A DNA stretch of 18,646 bases from JAHTBL01 sp038532735 (lineage in GTDB: Bacteria > Pseudomonadota > Alphaproteobacteria > Rhodobacterales > Rhodobacteraceae), in contig JBCBAC010000029.1 in the NCBI GenBank assembly GCA_038532735.1, positions 1 through 18,646 of the forward strand. Direction: 5' to 3'. A model generated the notes under the pieces. The model was not told the origin of the DNA and searched no databases. It saw only the letters and a program-made list of their open reading frames with translations. Numbering within the stretch: the stretch's first letter is position 1; each line of letters begins with the position of its first letter. This document shows, piece by piece, positions 7,899 through 16,025 of the stretch. The translations under genes were made by a program, and so were the position numbers.

Positions 7899-9368
7899 TT
7901 ATTCCAGCGACAGGGCCACAAAACGCGGGTCGCCGCCGCGACGGATCAGCAGCAGGAAGGACTTGCGGCCCGCCTCTTTCGCAGCATCAATCCGGTCTTC
8001 GAAATCCGAGATCGAGGTGATCCGGTTTTGTCCGGCTTCGGTGATCACGTCACCTGCGCGAAGGCCTTTCTCAAACGCCTCGGTGGATTCGTCGACTGCA
8101 GTGATGACCAGTCCTTCGACCGATGGAGCGAGGTCGAGACCCTGGCGAATTTCGTCATCAATCTCGCTCAGCGTTAGGCCCATCATCTCTGTCGTTGCGG
8201 GACCTTCGGGTTCAGCAGGCGCGGCAGCGGCAGGCACTGCGCCTTCGGCTTCCTCACGACGGCCCAGCGTGACGGTCAGCGTCTCACGATCGCCATCACG
8301 GAAGACGACGACATCGACTGCTTTGCCGACAGCCGTGTTACCAACCCGGCGGACCAGACCGCGGGTGTCTTCCACCTCGGTTCCGTCAAAGGTCAGGATC
8401 ACATCACCCGCCTGCATGCCTGCATCTTCGGCAGGGCCTGCGGGCACATCAGTGACCAGCGCACCGCGCGCTTCTTCCATCTCCATCGCTTCCGCGACAT
8501 CCGGAGTGACGTCCTGAATGCGCACGCCCAACCAGCCACGGCGGGTTTCACCGAACTCTTGCAACTGATCGATCACTTGCGTCACCACGGCCGACGACAT
8601 CGCAAAGCCGATACCGATGGAACCACCATTCGGCGACAAGATCGCAGTGTTCACACCAATCACTTCGCCGTCCATGTTGAAAAGCGGACCGCCAGAGTTA
8701 CCGCGGTTAATCGCAGCGTCGGTCTGGATGTAATCGTCATAGGTGCCCGACAGCGCACGGTTGCGCGCCGAAACGATACCAGCCGAGACAGAGAAGCCCT
8801 GTCCCAGCGGGTTACCCATGGCCATGACCCAATCACCGACGCGCATGACATCGCTGTCACCAAACGGCACGAAGGGCAGCGGATCGTCGCTTTCGACTTT
8901 CAGCAGGGCGATATCGGTGTTGGGATCGGTCCCGATCACTTCGGCGGGCAATTCATCGCCCGAGAAGAATTCGATCAGGATTTCGTCGGCGCCGTCAATC
9001 ACGTGATTGTTCGTCACGATGAAACCATCCGCCGAGATCACAAAGCCCGACCCCAGCGCAGACGAGCGGCGGGGACGCTGGCCATTGGGGCCTTGGCGGT
9101 CTTGGAATTCACGGAAGAAATCCTCAAACGGGGAGCCTTCGGGCACGATCGGGCCGGGGCCGGTGCGGCTCGCCACGGTTGTCGATGTGGTGATATTCAC
9201 CACTGACGGGCTGATTTGATCTGCCAGATCAGCAAGGCTGCCAGGGCGATCTTGCGCCCCTGCAATGAGGGCTTGCGCCAGAACAAGCGCGAAGCCAAAG
9301 ATCAGGGCGGTGAGTGCCTTGAGGGGCACCAACCGCGTGCGTGTGCGGGTGAGGGCCTGTGATGTCAC
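7899..9368 (-). CDS. degP: Do-family periplasmic serine protease/chaperone (DegP/HtrA), 489 aa
   Basis: This protein degrades or refolds misfolded envelope proteins. It starts with GTG at 9368, supported by AAGGAG (9381-9376) seven bases upstream; the N-terminus is an Arg-rich start and a hydrophobic signal (residues ~16-38). The trypsin-like domain has the full catalytic triad: His122 (VTNNHVI), Asp152 (NTDIALLK) and Ser225 (GNSGGP). A disordered Q/G/P-rich loop (~69-103) precedes it, as in DegP proteins. Two PDZ domains follow: the first begins RRGWLGVRIQDVTPD, the second includes GLVITAVDESTEAFEKGLRAGDVI. They are joined by an Ala/Pro/Glu-rich linker (EGAVPAAAAPAEPEGPA). It lies in the same direction as hflKC, whose products modulate the membrane protease FtsH, so a shared quality-control role fits. 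A palindrome overlaps its predicted promoter. Confidence 0.95.
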   Translation of the reverse strand: MTSQALTRTRTRLVPLKALTALIFGFALVLAQALIAGAQDRPGSLADLADQISPSVVNITTSTTVASRTGPGPIVPEGSPFEDFFREFQDRQGPNGQRPRRSSALGSGFVISADGFIVTNNHVIDGADEILIEFFSGDELPAEVIGTDPNTDIALLKVESDDPLPFVPFGDSDVMRVGDWVMAMGNPLGQGFSVSAGIVSARNRALSGTYDDYIQTDAAINRGNSGGPLFNMDGEVIGVNTAILSPNGGSIGIGFAMSSAVVTQVIDQLQEFGETRRGWLGVRIQDVTPDVAEAMEMEEARGALVTDVPAGPAEDAGMQAGDVILTFDGTEVEDTRGLVRRVGNTAVGKAVDVVVFRDGDRETLTVTLGRREEAEGAVPAAAAPAEPEGPATTEMMGLTLSEIDDEIRQGLDLAPSVEGLVITAVDESTEAFEKGLRAGDVITEAGQNRITSISDFEDRIDAAKEAGRKSFLLLIRRGGDPRFVALSLE

Positions 9369-9432
9369 GAGGGGTCTCCTTTGCAGTATTGTGCCAGACC
9401 ATCGAAGTGTCGGCTGCTTATCGCTGATTAGA

Positions 9433-9460
9433 TATGTAGGTTGCGCAAACTACAACTCAA
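9433..9460 (-). promoter_or_regulatory. Predicted degP promoter
   Basis: Reading the minus strand, TTGAGT (9460-9455) and TACATA (9438-9433) are 16 bases apart, with the degP GTG about 64 bases downstream. This is a by-eye match to sigma-70-type boxes and makes independent transcription of degP from the upstream MFS gene plausible. Confidence 0.4.
9436..9453. promoter_or_regulatory. Near-perfect 18-bp palindrome, candidate operator
   Basis: GTAGGTTGCGCAAACTAC is symmetric at 8 of 9 base pairs (GTAG-x-TTGC half-site). It fills almost exactly the spacer between the predicted -35 and -10 boxes of degP, the position expected for a dimeric repressor or activator. The regulator is not identifiable from this window. 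Confidence 0.5.
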
Positions 9461-9507
9461 TCTGCGCTCTCAGGGTTTCAAAGAGACGTGAGGCGCGCGT
9501 GTGCATC

Positions 9508-10944
9508 TCAGGCCTCGGCATCATCTGCGTGGCGCAGCAAGAGCCACGCACTGGCTGCACTGATCAGCGACAGGCCAAAACCGGCCCACGCGGCTTGGGT
9601 CAGCCCTGTTACCAAAGTACCTGCCTCTCCCAGCAAAACCAATCCCAGAAGCGCCGTCGCAACAAGACCGGCAATCCGCGCGATTGCGTTGTTGATACCC
9701 GATGCCACGCCGGAGTAGCGCGCGCCAGCGCTTTGCAGGACCGCCGTGGTAAGAGGGGCGACGCTCGCGGCCATTCCGATGGCCAGCACGACGAGCGGCG
9801 GCAGGATATGGGTCCAGTAATTGACCTCGCCTGCCGGAATACGCGTGAAGAGGGCAAAGCCGACGGCAACAAAAATCGACCCAGCCGTCAAAATGGTGCG
9901 TGTGCCAAGCAGGGTCGCAGGCGTTCCGCCCATACTTCTTGAAAGAAGTCCGAGCAGCAAGGGAAAGGGCAGGATCGCCGCACCGGCGGCTGTTGCAGAA
10001 TAGCCCAACTCGCTGATCATTACGTAAGGCAGCAAGACAAGAAGCCCGCCGAGTGCTGCATAAAGAAAGAAGGTCAGTAACGAGAGGCCAAGAAAGCTTG
10101 ATTTGCTAAACAGCCGCAGTGGTGTCATCGCGGCGTCGCCTTTGCGATGCTCGACTAAGAGGAAACCGATCAACAAAGCGGTGCCAATGGCAAGCGCGCC
10201 CAGTGTGGCTTGCGTCACCCCTTGATCAGGCAGCGCGATCAGGGCCCAGATCAAGGCGAAGAGCGAAAGCATGATCAAGACCGCACCAGACCAGTCAAGC
10301 GGCGCGCAATCCTCGCGCGGGGCGCGGCTTTCGCGGATGGCTGGGCGCGCGACGTAATAGGCGTAAAGGGAGACCGGAACGACAGCAACAAACGCCCAGC
10401 GCCATCCCGCGATATCCACGATCACGCCACCAAGGACCGGGGCCAACGCGCCTGCGGCGGCTCCCACGGCGGCCCATGTTCCGATAGCTTTGCCGCGCTC
10501 AGGCCCGGTGAAGGCATCTGCGATGATGGCCAGCGAGGTGGGCGCGATCATCGCAGCAGCGACCCCCTCCAACGCTCGCGCGAGCATGAGGACGGGGAAG
10601 TTCCAAGCGATGGCGCAGAGCAGGCACGACGCCGCGAAAAGGATCAGCCCCGCCTCGAAGACGCGCTTGCGCCCGGCCACGTCGCCCAAGGCGCCGCCGA
10701 TCAGGACCAAGGCTCCGAGCGGCAGCAGGTAGGCGTTGACGATCCATTGCGCGCCGGTAGGGCCAACGCCGAACTCGGTCTGCATGGCCGGCAGTGCGAC
10801 ATTGACGATGGAGCCCACAACAAAGGCGAGGCTGGAGCCGAGGATCGTCGCCACCAAGGTGCCGCGCGGATTGCCATCTGCTTCAGAGAGCCGCGCAGCC
10901 CGGGCGCGCATGTCCTCGCAGGGCGGGGTCAACGCTGTGGTCAT
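9508..10944 (-). CDS. MFS drug-efflux-type transporter, DHA2 (EmrB/QacA) family, 478 aa
   Basis: This is an inner-membrane proton-coupled exporter with about 14 hydrophobic segments. MFS motif A-like sequence GGALGDVAGRKRVFEAGL lies in the loop between segments 2 and 3. The region ALEGVAAAMIAPTSLAII resembles the usual RxxQGxGaA motif with Glu in place of Gln. The motif-C-like region AVGAAAGALAPVLGGVI (antiporter motif) lies in segment 5. These features place it with DHA2 exporters rather than sugar importers. The start ATG at 10944 has only a weak Shine-Dalgarno. It follows the alpha/beta hydrolase gene by 47 bases on the same strand, so the two are probably co-transcribed. The substrate is unknown; the neighbours suggest an organic, perhaps aromatic or quinone-like, compound. 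Confidence 0.9.
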   Translation of the reverse strand: MTTALTPPCEDMRARAARLSEADGNPRGTLVATILGSSLAFVVGSIVNVALPAMQTEFGVGPTGAQWIVNAYLLPLGALVLIGGALGDVAGRKRVFEAGLILFAASCLLCAIAWNFPVLMLARALEGVAAAMIAPTSLAIIADAFTGPERGKAIGTWAAVGAAAGALAPVLGGVIVDIAGWRWAFVAVVPVSLYAYYVARPAIRESRAPREDCAPLDWSGAVLIMLSLFALIWALIALPDQGVTQATLGALAIGTALLIGFLLVEHRKGDAAMTPLRLFSKSSFLGLSLLTFFLYAALGGLLVLLPYVMISELGYSATAAGAAILPFPLLLGLLSRSMGGTPATLLGTRTILTAGSIFVAVGFALFTRIPAGEVNYWTHILPPLVVLAIGMAASVAPLTTAVLQSAGARYSGVASGINNAIARIAGLVATALLGLVLLGEAGTLVTGLTQAAWAGFGLSLISAASAWLLLRHADDAEA

Positions 10945-10991
10945 GGGGGCAGGCTCAGCATCAGGCGGTCCATTGATAAGGGAATTTCAGG

Positions 10992-11795
10992 CTAGCACGC
11001 TGTCTCAGACCCGCCAAGCGAAGCAGGTTCTTGCAGAAAAGCGATGGTACGCTGGGTAAAGGCCTCTGCCGCATCGCGATTCAGGATATGGCCGGCGTCC
11101 GGGACGATCTCGAACACCGCACCCGTAATCCCAGCCGCCGCCTCTTGCGCACGTTTGTGCGTGGCGGGGTTAGCAGCGCCGACAAGGATCAGGCTGCGGG
11201 CGGTGACCTGTGCCAAACAGGCGCGCCCGTCATAGTCTAAAGCGTCCCGCAAGATCCGGTACGTAACCGCGCGGTCCATCTTGGCGAGGGCTGTCTTGAC
11301 ATACTGTCCTGCCTCTTCGGTTTCCGCACCCATGGACTTCGCCGGAAGTTTGGCCAGCCAGCGCGGCGGAATCCACTGCAAAGGCCAGATGGCAGCCGCC
11401 ATCGCGCGTTTGCCCCATGAGGAGGCTGCAACATATGGCACGGCCTCTACGAAGATGAGATGCGTGACACGGTCCGGCCACCGCCCCGCAATCTCAAGCG
11501 CGACCATGCCGCCGAGCGACAGACCGATCACAGCGCAGCGGTCAATGCCCAGAGCATCGAGCGTTTGAACAACGGCGTCCGCCATCCCCGGCACGCCGTT
11601 CAGCACCATCGGGCTGGCCCCGTGACCGGGCAAGTTCAAAGCGATGACACGGTGGTGGGCTGCGTAGGCCGCCATTTGCGGTGCCCAGAGGTCAAGATCG
11701 ACACCCGCGCCATGCAGCAGCACAAGAGGAGGCCCCTGCCCGGTCTCAATGCCGTCAAGCGGCAGATCATCGGGAAGCAGCGTGGGGTGGTTCAT
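10992..11795 (-). CDS. Alpha/beta-fold hydrolase with atypical catalytic acid, 267 aa
   Basis: The sequence has the alpha/beta-hydrolase core: oxyanion-loop motif LLHGAGVDLDLW (26-37), LPGHGAS (55-61), nucleophile elbow GLSLGG with Ser93, and His236 in DAGHILN. It resembles the enol-lactonase/BphD-like group by general pattern, but I cannot name a substrate. The position after strand 7 that normally holds the catalytic Asp (GxxDxxT) reads GAANPATH, with Asn209. Glu117 (LIFVEAVP), after the nucleophile helix, sits where haloalkane dehalogenase LinB and Renilla luciferase carry their catalytic Glu (my recollection of those sequences). A cap region rich in Trp and Pro covers ~125-185. It starts 11 bases after the VOC gene ends, so they form one operon. 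Hydrolase is a safe call; the reaction is open. Confidence 0.88.
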   Translation of the reverse strand: MNHPTLLPDDLPLDGIETGQGPPLVLLHGAGVDLDLWAPQMAAYAAHHRVIALNLPGHGASPMVLNGVPGMADAVVQTLDALGIDRCAVIGLSLGGMVALEIAGRWPDRVTHLIFVEAVPYVAASSWGKRAMAAAIWPLQWIPPRWLAKLPAKSMGAETEEAGQYVKTALAKMDRAVTYRILRDALDYDGRACLAQVTARSLILVGAANPATHKRAQEAAAGITGAVFEIVPDAGHILNRDAAEAFTQRTIAFLQEPASLGGSETAC

Positions 11796-11806
11796 GATAG
11801 AACCGC

Positions 11807-12307
11807 CTACCTTGCAGCGCGGCCTTCGGCGATAATGGCGTCCACGTCGAGCGGATCATTGACTAGCTTCAAGGTGCCGTCGGGCTCCGTCCCCCATTCG
11901 GATTGCGGGCGGTCGCAGTAAAGCTCCAACCCGTTGCCGTCTGGATCATTCAGATAAACCGCCTCGCTCACCCCATGATCGGCAGCACCCGTCAGCGTAT
12001 AACCTGCGGCGTGCACACGGTCGATGCACTGGCCCAGCGTCGCGCGATCCGGAAAGAGGAGCGCGAGGTGAAAGAGCCCAGTGTGCCCTTTGGGCGGCGG
12101 AGTGCCATCCTTGCTCTGCCACGTGTTGAGGCCCAGATGGTGGTGATAATCATCAAAGGACATGAACGCCGCCTGATCGCCATTTGTGCGCACAAGGCGC
12201 ATACCGATCACATCATGATAAAAGGCGATGGCGCAGTCCAGATCGGCAACCCTCAGATGACCATGGCCGATCTTCGCTCCGGGAATTCCGTTGGTTTCTG
12301 AGCTCAT
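11807..12307 (-). CDS. VOC-superfamily protein (CatE-like glyoxalase/extradiol dioxygenase fold), 166 aa
   Basis: This is a one-unit vicinal-oxygen-chelate protein. It begins IGHGHLRVADLDCAIAFYHD, followed by FDDYHHHLGLNTW, GLFHLALLFPD and VSEAVYLNDPDGNGLELY, the pattern of CatE-like proteins. The predicted metal ligands are His17, His80 and Glu128, a 2-His-1-carboxylate set compatible with Fe(II) or Mn(II) oxygen chemistry or glyoxalase-type isomerisation. Its length (166) is about half that of two-module ring-cleaving dioxygenases such as Bacillus CatE. The gene is 27 bases downstream of DUF2065 and 11 bases upstream of the hydrolase gene. Ring cleavage followed by hydrolysis is a plausible pathway, but this is inference. 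Confidence 0.88.
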   Translation of the reverse strand: MSSETNGIPGAKIGHGHLRVADLDCAIAFYHDVIGMRLVRTNGDQAAFMSFDDYHHHLGLNTWQSKDGTPPPKGHTGLFHLALLFPDRATLGQCIDRVHAAGYTLTGAADHGVSEAVYLNDPDGNGLELYCDRPQSEWGTEPDGTLKLVNDPLDVDAIIAEGRAAR

Positions 12308-12334
12308 GAAGACCGCCTTTCGTTTCTGCTTTTG

Positions 12335-12529
12335 TTAAAGCGCAGATCGCGCGAGCCAGACGAGCGCGAGCCCGGTGACCATCGCCAGAAGGCCCATCAG
12401 GCGGCGTGCCTCTGGCGGAATGTCACGCAGCGCTGCAAGCATCTGCTCAATAAGCGAAGGGGCCAGTGCATACACCAGCCCCTCGATTATCAACACCAGC
12501 CCAATGGCCAGGATGATCGTTCCAAACAT
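12335..12529 (-). CDS. DUF2065 small membrane protein, 64 aa
   Basis: This small inner-membrane protein has two hydrophobic segments (residues ~2-22 and ~43-60) joined by a polar turn containing LRDIPPEARRLMGL. The order hydrophobic-hairpin, IPPEA-R-R-x-G matches DUF2065 (E. coli YjeT), which commonly follows hflC. The ATG at 12529 is only four bases after the hflC stop, so it is translated from the same mRNA. Its function is unknown; the conserved neighbourhood suggests a role with the HflK/HflC complex. Confidence 0.88.
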   Translation of the reverse strand: MFGTIILAIGLVLIIEGLVYALAPSLIEQMLAALRDIPPEARRLMGLLAMVTGLALVWLARSAL

Positions 12530-12533
12530 TGCG

Positions 12534-13409
12534 TTACTGCGGCGTCAGTTCGTCAGACTTCAGATAGTTGAAGAAGTCACTATCAGGCGACAGAACCAAC
12601 GTCGAGTTCCCACCCTGCAGCGAGCGCTGATAGGCGGTCATCGAGCGGTAGAATTCAAAGAACTCTGGATCAGCGCTGAAGGCAGACGCAAAGATATTGT
12701 TGCGCTCTGCATCGGCTTCACCGCGAATGATCTCGGATTGACGATTGGCGTCAGAGATCAGCTCAACCACGGTCCTGTCGGCTTGGGCGCGCACACGGAG
12801 TGCCGCCTCATTACCACGGGCGCGTTCGTCGGTCGCTTCACGCTCACGCTCTGCACGCATCCGCTCGAATGTCGCGTCGAGGTTTTCCTCGGGCAGATCG
12901 GTCCGCTTGAGACGCACGTCGATGATCTCAAGACCCAGCGCGCGGGCTTCGGCAATCGCGTTGTTCCGAATACGCAACATAAGCGCGGCACGGTCCGAGC
13001 TGAGGATGTCGTTCGAGCTGACAGAACCCAGAATTTCCCGCGTTTCGGCGCGCAGAATGCTGTCGAGACGGCTTTCTGCCGTGGCCAGACCACCGACACC
13101 CACAGCCTGACGGAACCGGTTCACATCGGCAATGCGGTAACGCGCAAAGGCGTCAACAACGAGACGACGGTCATCCAGCGGCGTGACCTCAAGCGGGTCG
13201 ACGTCGCGCGACAGGATACGGTCGTCATAACGCACGACTTCCTGAATAAGCGGAATTTTGAACGCCAGACCCGGCTCTTCCTTGATGTCGACGACACGAC
13301 CAAACTGCAGCACAAGCGCTTTCTCACGTTCGTCGACAATGAAGATCGACGACAGGACGCCTGCAATGGCCACAACGACGATCGGCAGAAGAAAAGTTGA
13401 CTTTTTCAT
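12534..13409 (-). CDS. hflC: HflC, SPFH/band-7 modulator of FtsH protease, 291 aa
   Basis: HflC pairs with HflK to form a large membrane-anchored cage around the FtsH protease and to control its access to substrates. Residues ~5-24 are a single N-terminal membrane anchor (MKKSTFLLPIVVVAIAGVLS), then FIVDEREKALVLQFGRVVDI, the typical start of the SPFH domain. A charged, Arg/Glu-rich helical region (~175-235, FERMRAEREREATDERARGN) is the expected coiled coil. The C-terminus ends with NSTLVLSPDSDFFNYL, typical of HflC. Its ATG overlaps the hflK stop (TGATG), so translation is coupled. Length is close to the family's usual ~290-330. Confidence 0.95.
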   Translation of the reverse strand: MKKSTFLLPIVVVAIAGVLSSIFIVDEREKALVLQFGRVVDIKEEPGLAFKIPLIQEVVRYDDRILSRDVDPLEVTPLDDRRLVVDAFARYRIADVNRFRQAVGVGGLATAESRLDSILRAETREILGSVSSNDILSSDRAALMLRIRNNAIAEARALGLEIIDVRLKRTDLPEENLDATFERMRAEREREATDERARGNEAALRVRAQADRTVVELISDANRQSEIIRGEADAERNNIFASAFSADPEFFEFYRSMTAYQRSLQGGNSTLVLSPDSDFFNYLKSDELTPQ

Positions 13410-14593
13410 CAGTTGTTCCCTCCGGTTGTCGCCGTGCTTGCAGCCGGCGCAGCGCGGTTGTTGCGCAGCTCGTTAAGCGGCAGATAAGGCACAACGCCTT
13501 GGCCACCACCTGCGCCATTGTCATCCAGGATGATCTTGTCGACGCGGCCCAAAACCTGCTCCATCGTTTCGAGATAGAGACGTTTGCGGGTCACTTCGGG
13601 CGCTTGCAGGTATTCAGTCAAAACAGCCGAGAAGCGGGATGCCTCACCCTGTGCCTCGTTGACGACGCGGGCGCGATAGCCTTCGGCCTGTTCGAGAACC
13701 TGCGCAGCTTCACCGCGGGCTTCTGCGAGAACGCGGTTTGCGTAGGCATCTGCCACGTTTTGCAGACGGTCGCGTTCCTGTTCAGCGGCTTGCACGTCGC
13801 GGAAGGCGTCGATCACGGATTGCGGCGGGTCAGCCTTGTCGAAGTTGACACGGACGATGTTGACGCCGCTGTCATAGCTGTCGAGCGTGGATTGGATCAG
13901 CTCGTCAAGACGGTCGGCAATCACACCACGATCCCTGTTGAGGATCGGTGCGAGGTTCGACTGTGCGATAATCTCGCGCATGGCCGATTCAGCTGTTGCG
14001 CGGATCGTTGGGCGCGGATCAGCAAGGTTGAACAGGAATTTCGCAGGGTCGTTGATATTCCAGACAACCTGGAAGTCGATGTCCACGATGTTCTCGTCAC
14101 CGGTCAGCATGAGGCCAGCATCGCCGCCCCGGTTGCCGGTGCCGATGTCTTCGATCTGCTCTCGCGTGACCGGGATCACCTCGGCGGTGACAACGGGCCA
14201 GGGCGCGAAGTTCAGACCGGGATTGCCAATGGCAGAAAACTCGCCAAGGAACAATTCGACCGACTGTTCTTCCGGGCGCACCGTGTAAAACGAGGCTGCA
14301 AGCCAAAGGCCCAGCGCGACCAAAGCGCCGATACCGACGGTGCCTTTCGTCAGGATCGGGCCACCGCCCCCTGTGCCACCACCACCAGAGCCATTGCGCC
14401 CATCGCCGCCACGACCGCCCATCAGGACGCGCAGCTGCTCTTGGCCTTTTTTCATGATCTCATCGATCTCAGGGATCTGCGGCCCGTCACCGCCGGGCCT
14501 GCGCCCACCCCCGTTGTTTCCTTTGTTGCGGTCGTCATCGCCGCCGCGGTTTCCACCGCCGCCGCCCCATGGGCCGCCGTTATTTCCAGCCAT
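13409..14593 (-). CDS. hflK: HflK, SPFH/band-7 modulator of FtsH protease, 394 aa
   Basis: HflK is the partner of HflC in the FtsH-regulating membrane complex. The N-terminal ~80 residues are extremely rich in Gly, Asn, Asp and Arg (MAGNNGGPWGGGGGNRGG and a second Gly-rich patch at 59-78), separated by a more ordered, basic stretch IPEIDEIMKKGQEQLRVL (40-57). A membrane segment follows at ~84-103, then SFYTVRPEEQSVELFLGE starts the SPFH domain. The coiled-coil part contains AEQERDRLQNVADAYANRVL. The C-terminal end has VVPYLPLNEL and a low-complexity tail. A Gly-rich N-terminus is usual for HflK. Upstream, 62 bases separate it from gor; GAGAGGGGA lies before the ATG. Confidence 0.95.
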   Translation of the reverse strand: MAGNNGGPWGGGGGNRGGDDDRNKGNNGGGRRPGGDGPQIPEIDEIMKKGQEQLRVLMGGRGGDGRNGSGGGGTGGGGPILTKGTVGIGALVALGLWLAASFYTVRPEEQSVELFLGEFSAIGNPGLNFAPWPVVTAEVIPVTREQIEDIGTGNRGGDAGLMLTGDENIVDIDFQVVWNINDPAKFLFNLADPRPTIRATAESAMREIIAQSNLAPILNRDRGVIADRLDELIQSTLDSYDSGVNIVRVNFDKADPPQSVIDAFRDVQAAEQERDRLQNVADAYANRVLAEARGEAAQVLEQAEGYRARVVNEAQGEASRFSAVLTEYLQAPEVTRKRLYLETMEQVLGRVDKIILDDNGAGGGQGVVPYLPLNELRNNRAAPAASTATTGGNN

Positions 14594-14646
14594 TTTAGGT
14601 TAATTCCCCTCTCGCTCAGAGTATGGATTGATAACTGTGTGTCATT

Positions 14647-14666
14647 GCACGGAATTCAAGCCGTGC
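14647..14666 (-). repeat. Small hairpin enclosing the gor stop codon
   Basis: GCACGG and CCGTGC form a 6-bp stem with an 8-base loop that contains the gor TGA (14658-14656). No T-run follows on the minus strand, so it is a poor terminator and readthrough into hflK is possible. Confidence 0.4.
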
Positions 14667-16014
14667 GCATCGGAGTTTTCATGGTCACAAGTTCTTCAGA
14701 AATCGTGGGGTGGACCGCGCAGGTCTGATCGAACTGCTCTTTGGTTGCGCCCAATTTTACGGCAACTCCAGCCAGTTGGATCATCTCGCCTGCGTGATCG
14801 GACACGATGTGACAGCCCAGAACCACGCGGGTTTTCTGGCTGACGACCAGCTTCATCAAAACCCTGTCAGGACGTCCAGCAAAGGCGGTTTGCATCGGTC
14901 GGAACGAAGTGCAGTAGACCTCGATCGGTTCTTGGTCACGAGCTTCTTCTTCCGTGAGGCCCACGGTGCCCATCTCTGGCTGGGTGAAAATCGCAGACGG
15001 GATTAGTTCGTGATCTGGCTTGGTCGGGTTGCCTTTGAACACAGTCTCGACAAAGGCCATACCTTCGCGAATGGCCACGGGCGTCAGTTGCACGCGGTTG
15101 GTCACATCGCCAATCGCGTAGATCGAAGGGACCTTGGTCTGGCTATATTCATCCACGATGACTTCGCCGCGACGGCCCAGTTCAACCCCGGCGCCTTCGC
15201 AGCCCAGAGCATCCGTGTTGGGCGTGCGGCCTGTGGCGAACAGGACCTGATCAAAGACGGTTTCCTGTCCGGTCGTGGATTTCACCCAGATACCACCATC
15301 GCGCTTTTCCATCTCCAGCACATTGGTGCCCGTGTGCAGCATCACACCGCGCTCTTTCATCTGGTCGGCGACCATGCCGCGGGCTTCATCGTCAAAGCCG
15401 CGCAGAATCTGCGCACCGCGATAATATTGCGTCACTTCGCAGCCAAGACCGTTCATGATCCCGGCAAACTCGCAAGCGATATAGCCGCCCCCCACGATCA
15501 ACATGGATTTCGGCATCTCTTCCAGATGGAAGATATCGTTGGAGGTGATCCCCAGATCATCGTTCGGAATGCCTGGCAATTGTGGGCGCCCGCCGGTGGC
15601 AATCAGGATATGCTTGGCCGTAATCGTCTCGCCTGTCGAGAGCTTGACAGTATGAGCATCTTCCAGCGTCGCGCGGGCGTCATAGGTCTCCACATTCGCG
15701 TTCTTCAGAAGGTTGCGGTAAATCTCTTCGAGGCGGTCAAGCTCCGAAGCCATGTGCTTTTGAAACTTCGGCCAGTGGAAATCGCCGTCCTGCAGTTCCC
15801 ACCCATAGGCGCGGGCATCATCGAACATGTTGCGATAGGTGGACGCGAAAACCATCAGTTTCTTCGGCACGCAACCACGGATCACGCAGGTGCCGCCCAT
15901 GCGGTCCTCTTCGGCCAGACCAACCTTGGCCCCTGCCTCTTGGGCCGCCACGCGCGCCGCGCGCACACCGCCGGAGCCGCCTCCGATGACGAAAAGATCA
16001 TAGTCAAAAGCCAT
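14656..16014 (-). CDS. gor: Glutathione-disulfide reductase, 452 aa
   Basis: This FAD-dependent homodimeric enzyme reduces oxidised glutathione with NADPH. The FAD-binding motif VIGGGSGGVRAARVAA is at 9-24. The redox-active disulfide is Cys43/Cys48 in GGTCVIRGCVPKKLM. The second Rossmann motif, LIVGGGYIACEFAG, is followed by Arg residues (QYYRGAQILRGFD) that fit NADPH preference. A third region, PSIYAIGDVT, contacts FAD, and the catalytic base motif CAVHPTISEE is near the C-terminus. These features distinguish it from dihydrolipoamide dehydrogenase. It starts 11 bases after the rpiA stop; the stop codon of rpiA overlaps the AAGGAAG ribosome-binding site of gor, so they are co-transcribed. Confidence 0.95.
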   Translation of the reverse strand: MAFDYDLFVIGGGSGGVRAARVAAQEAGAKVGLAEEDRMGGTCVIRGCVPKKLMVFASTYRNMFDDARAYGWELQDGDFHWPKFQKHMASELDRLEEIYRNLLKNANVETYDARATLEDAHTVKLSTGETITAKHILIATGGRPQLPGIPNDDLGITSNDIFHLEEMPKSMLIVGGGYIACEFAGIMNGLGCEVTQYYRGAQILRGFDDEARGMVADQMKERGVMLHTGTNVLEMEKRDGGIWVKSTTGQETVFDQVLFATGRTPNTDALGCEGAGVELGRRGEVIVDEYSQTKVPSIYAIGDVTNRVQLTPVAIREGMAFVETVFKGNPTKPDHELIPSAIFTQPEMGTVGLTEEEARDQEPIEVYCTSFRPMQTAFAGRPDRVLMKLVVSQKTRVVLGCHIVSDHAGEMIQLAGVAVKLGATKEQFDQTCAVHPTISEELVTMKTPMRTA

Positions 16015-16025
16015 GGGGTCTTCCT

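Noticed and set aside
14594..14655. Terminator between gor and hflK
   Set aside because: The hairpin around the gor stop has a 6-bp stem and no T-run, so I list it as a repeat only.
13397..14728. Long plus-strand open frame (443 codons) opposite hflK
   Set aside because: Antisense to hflK with no family features. Its length comes from the regular codon pattern of the real gene.
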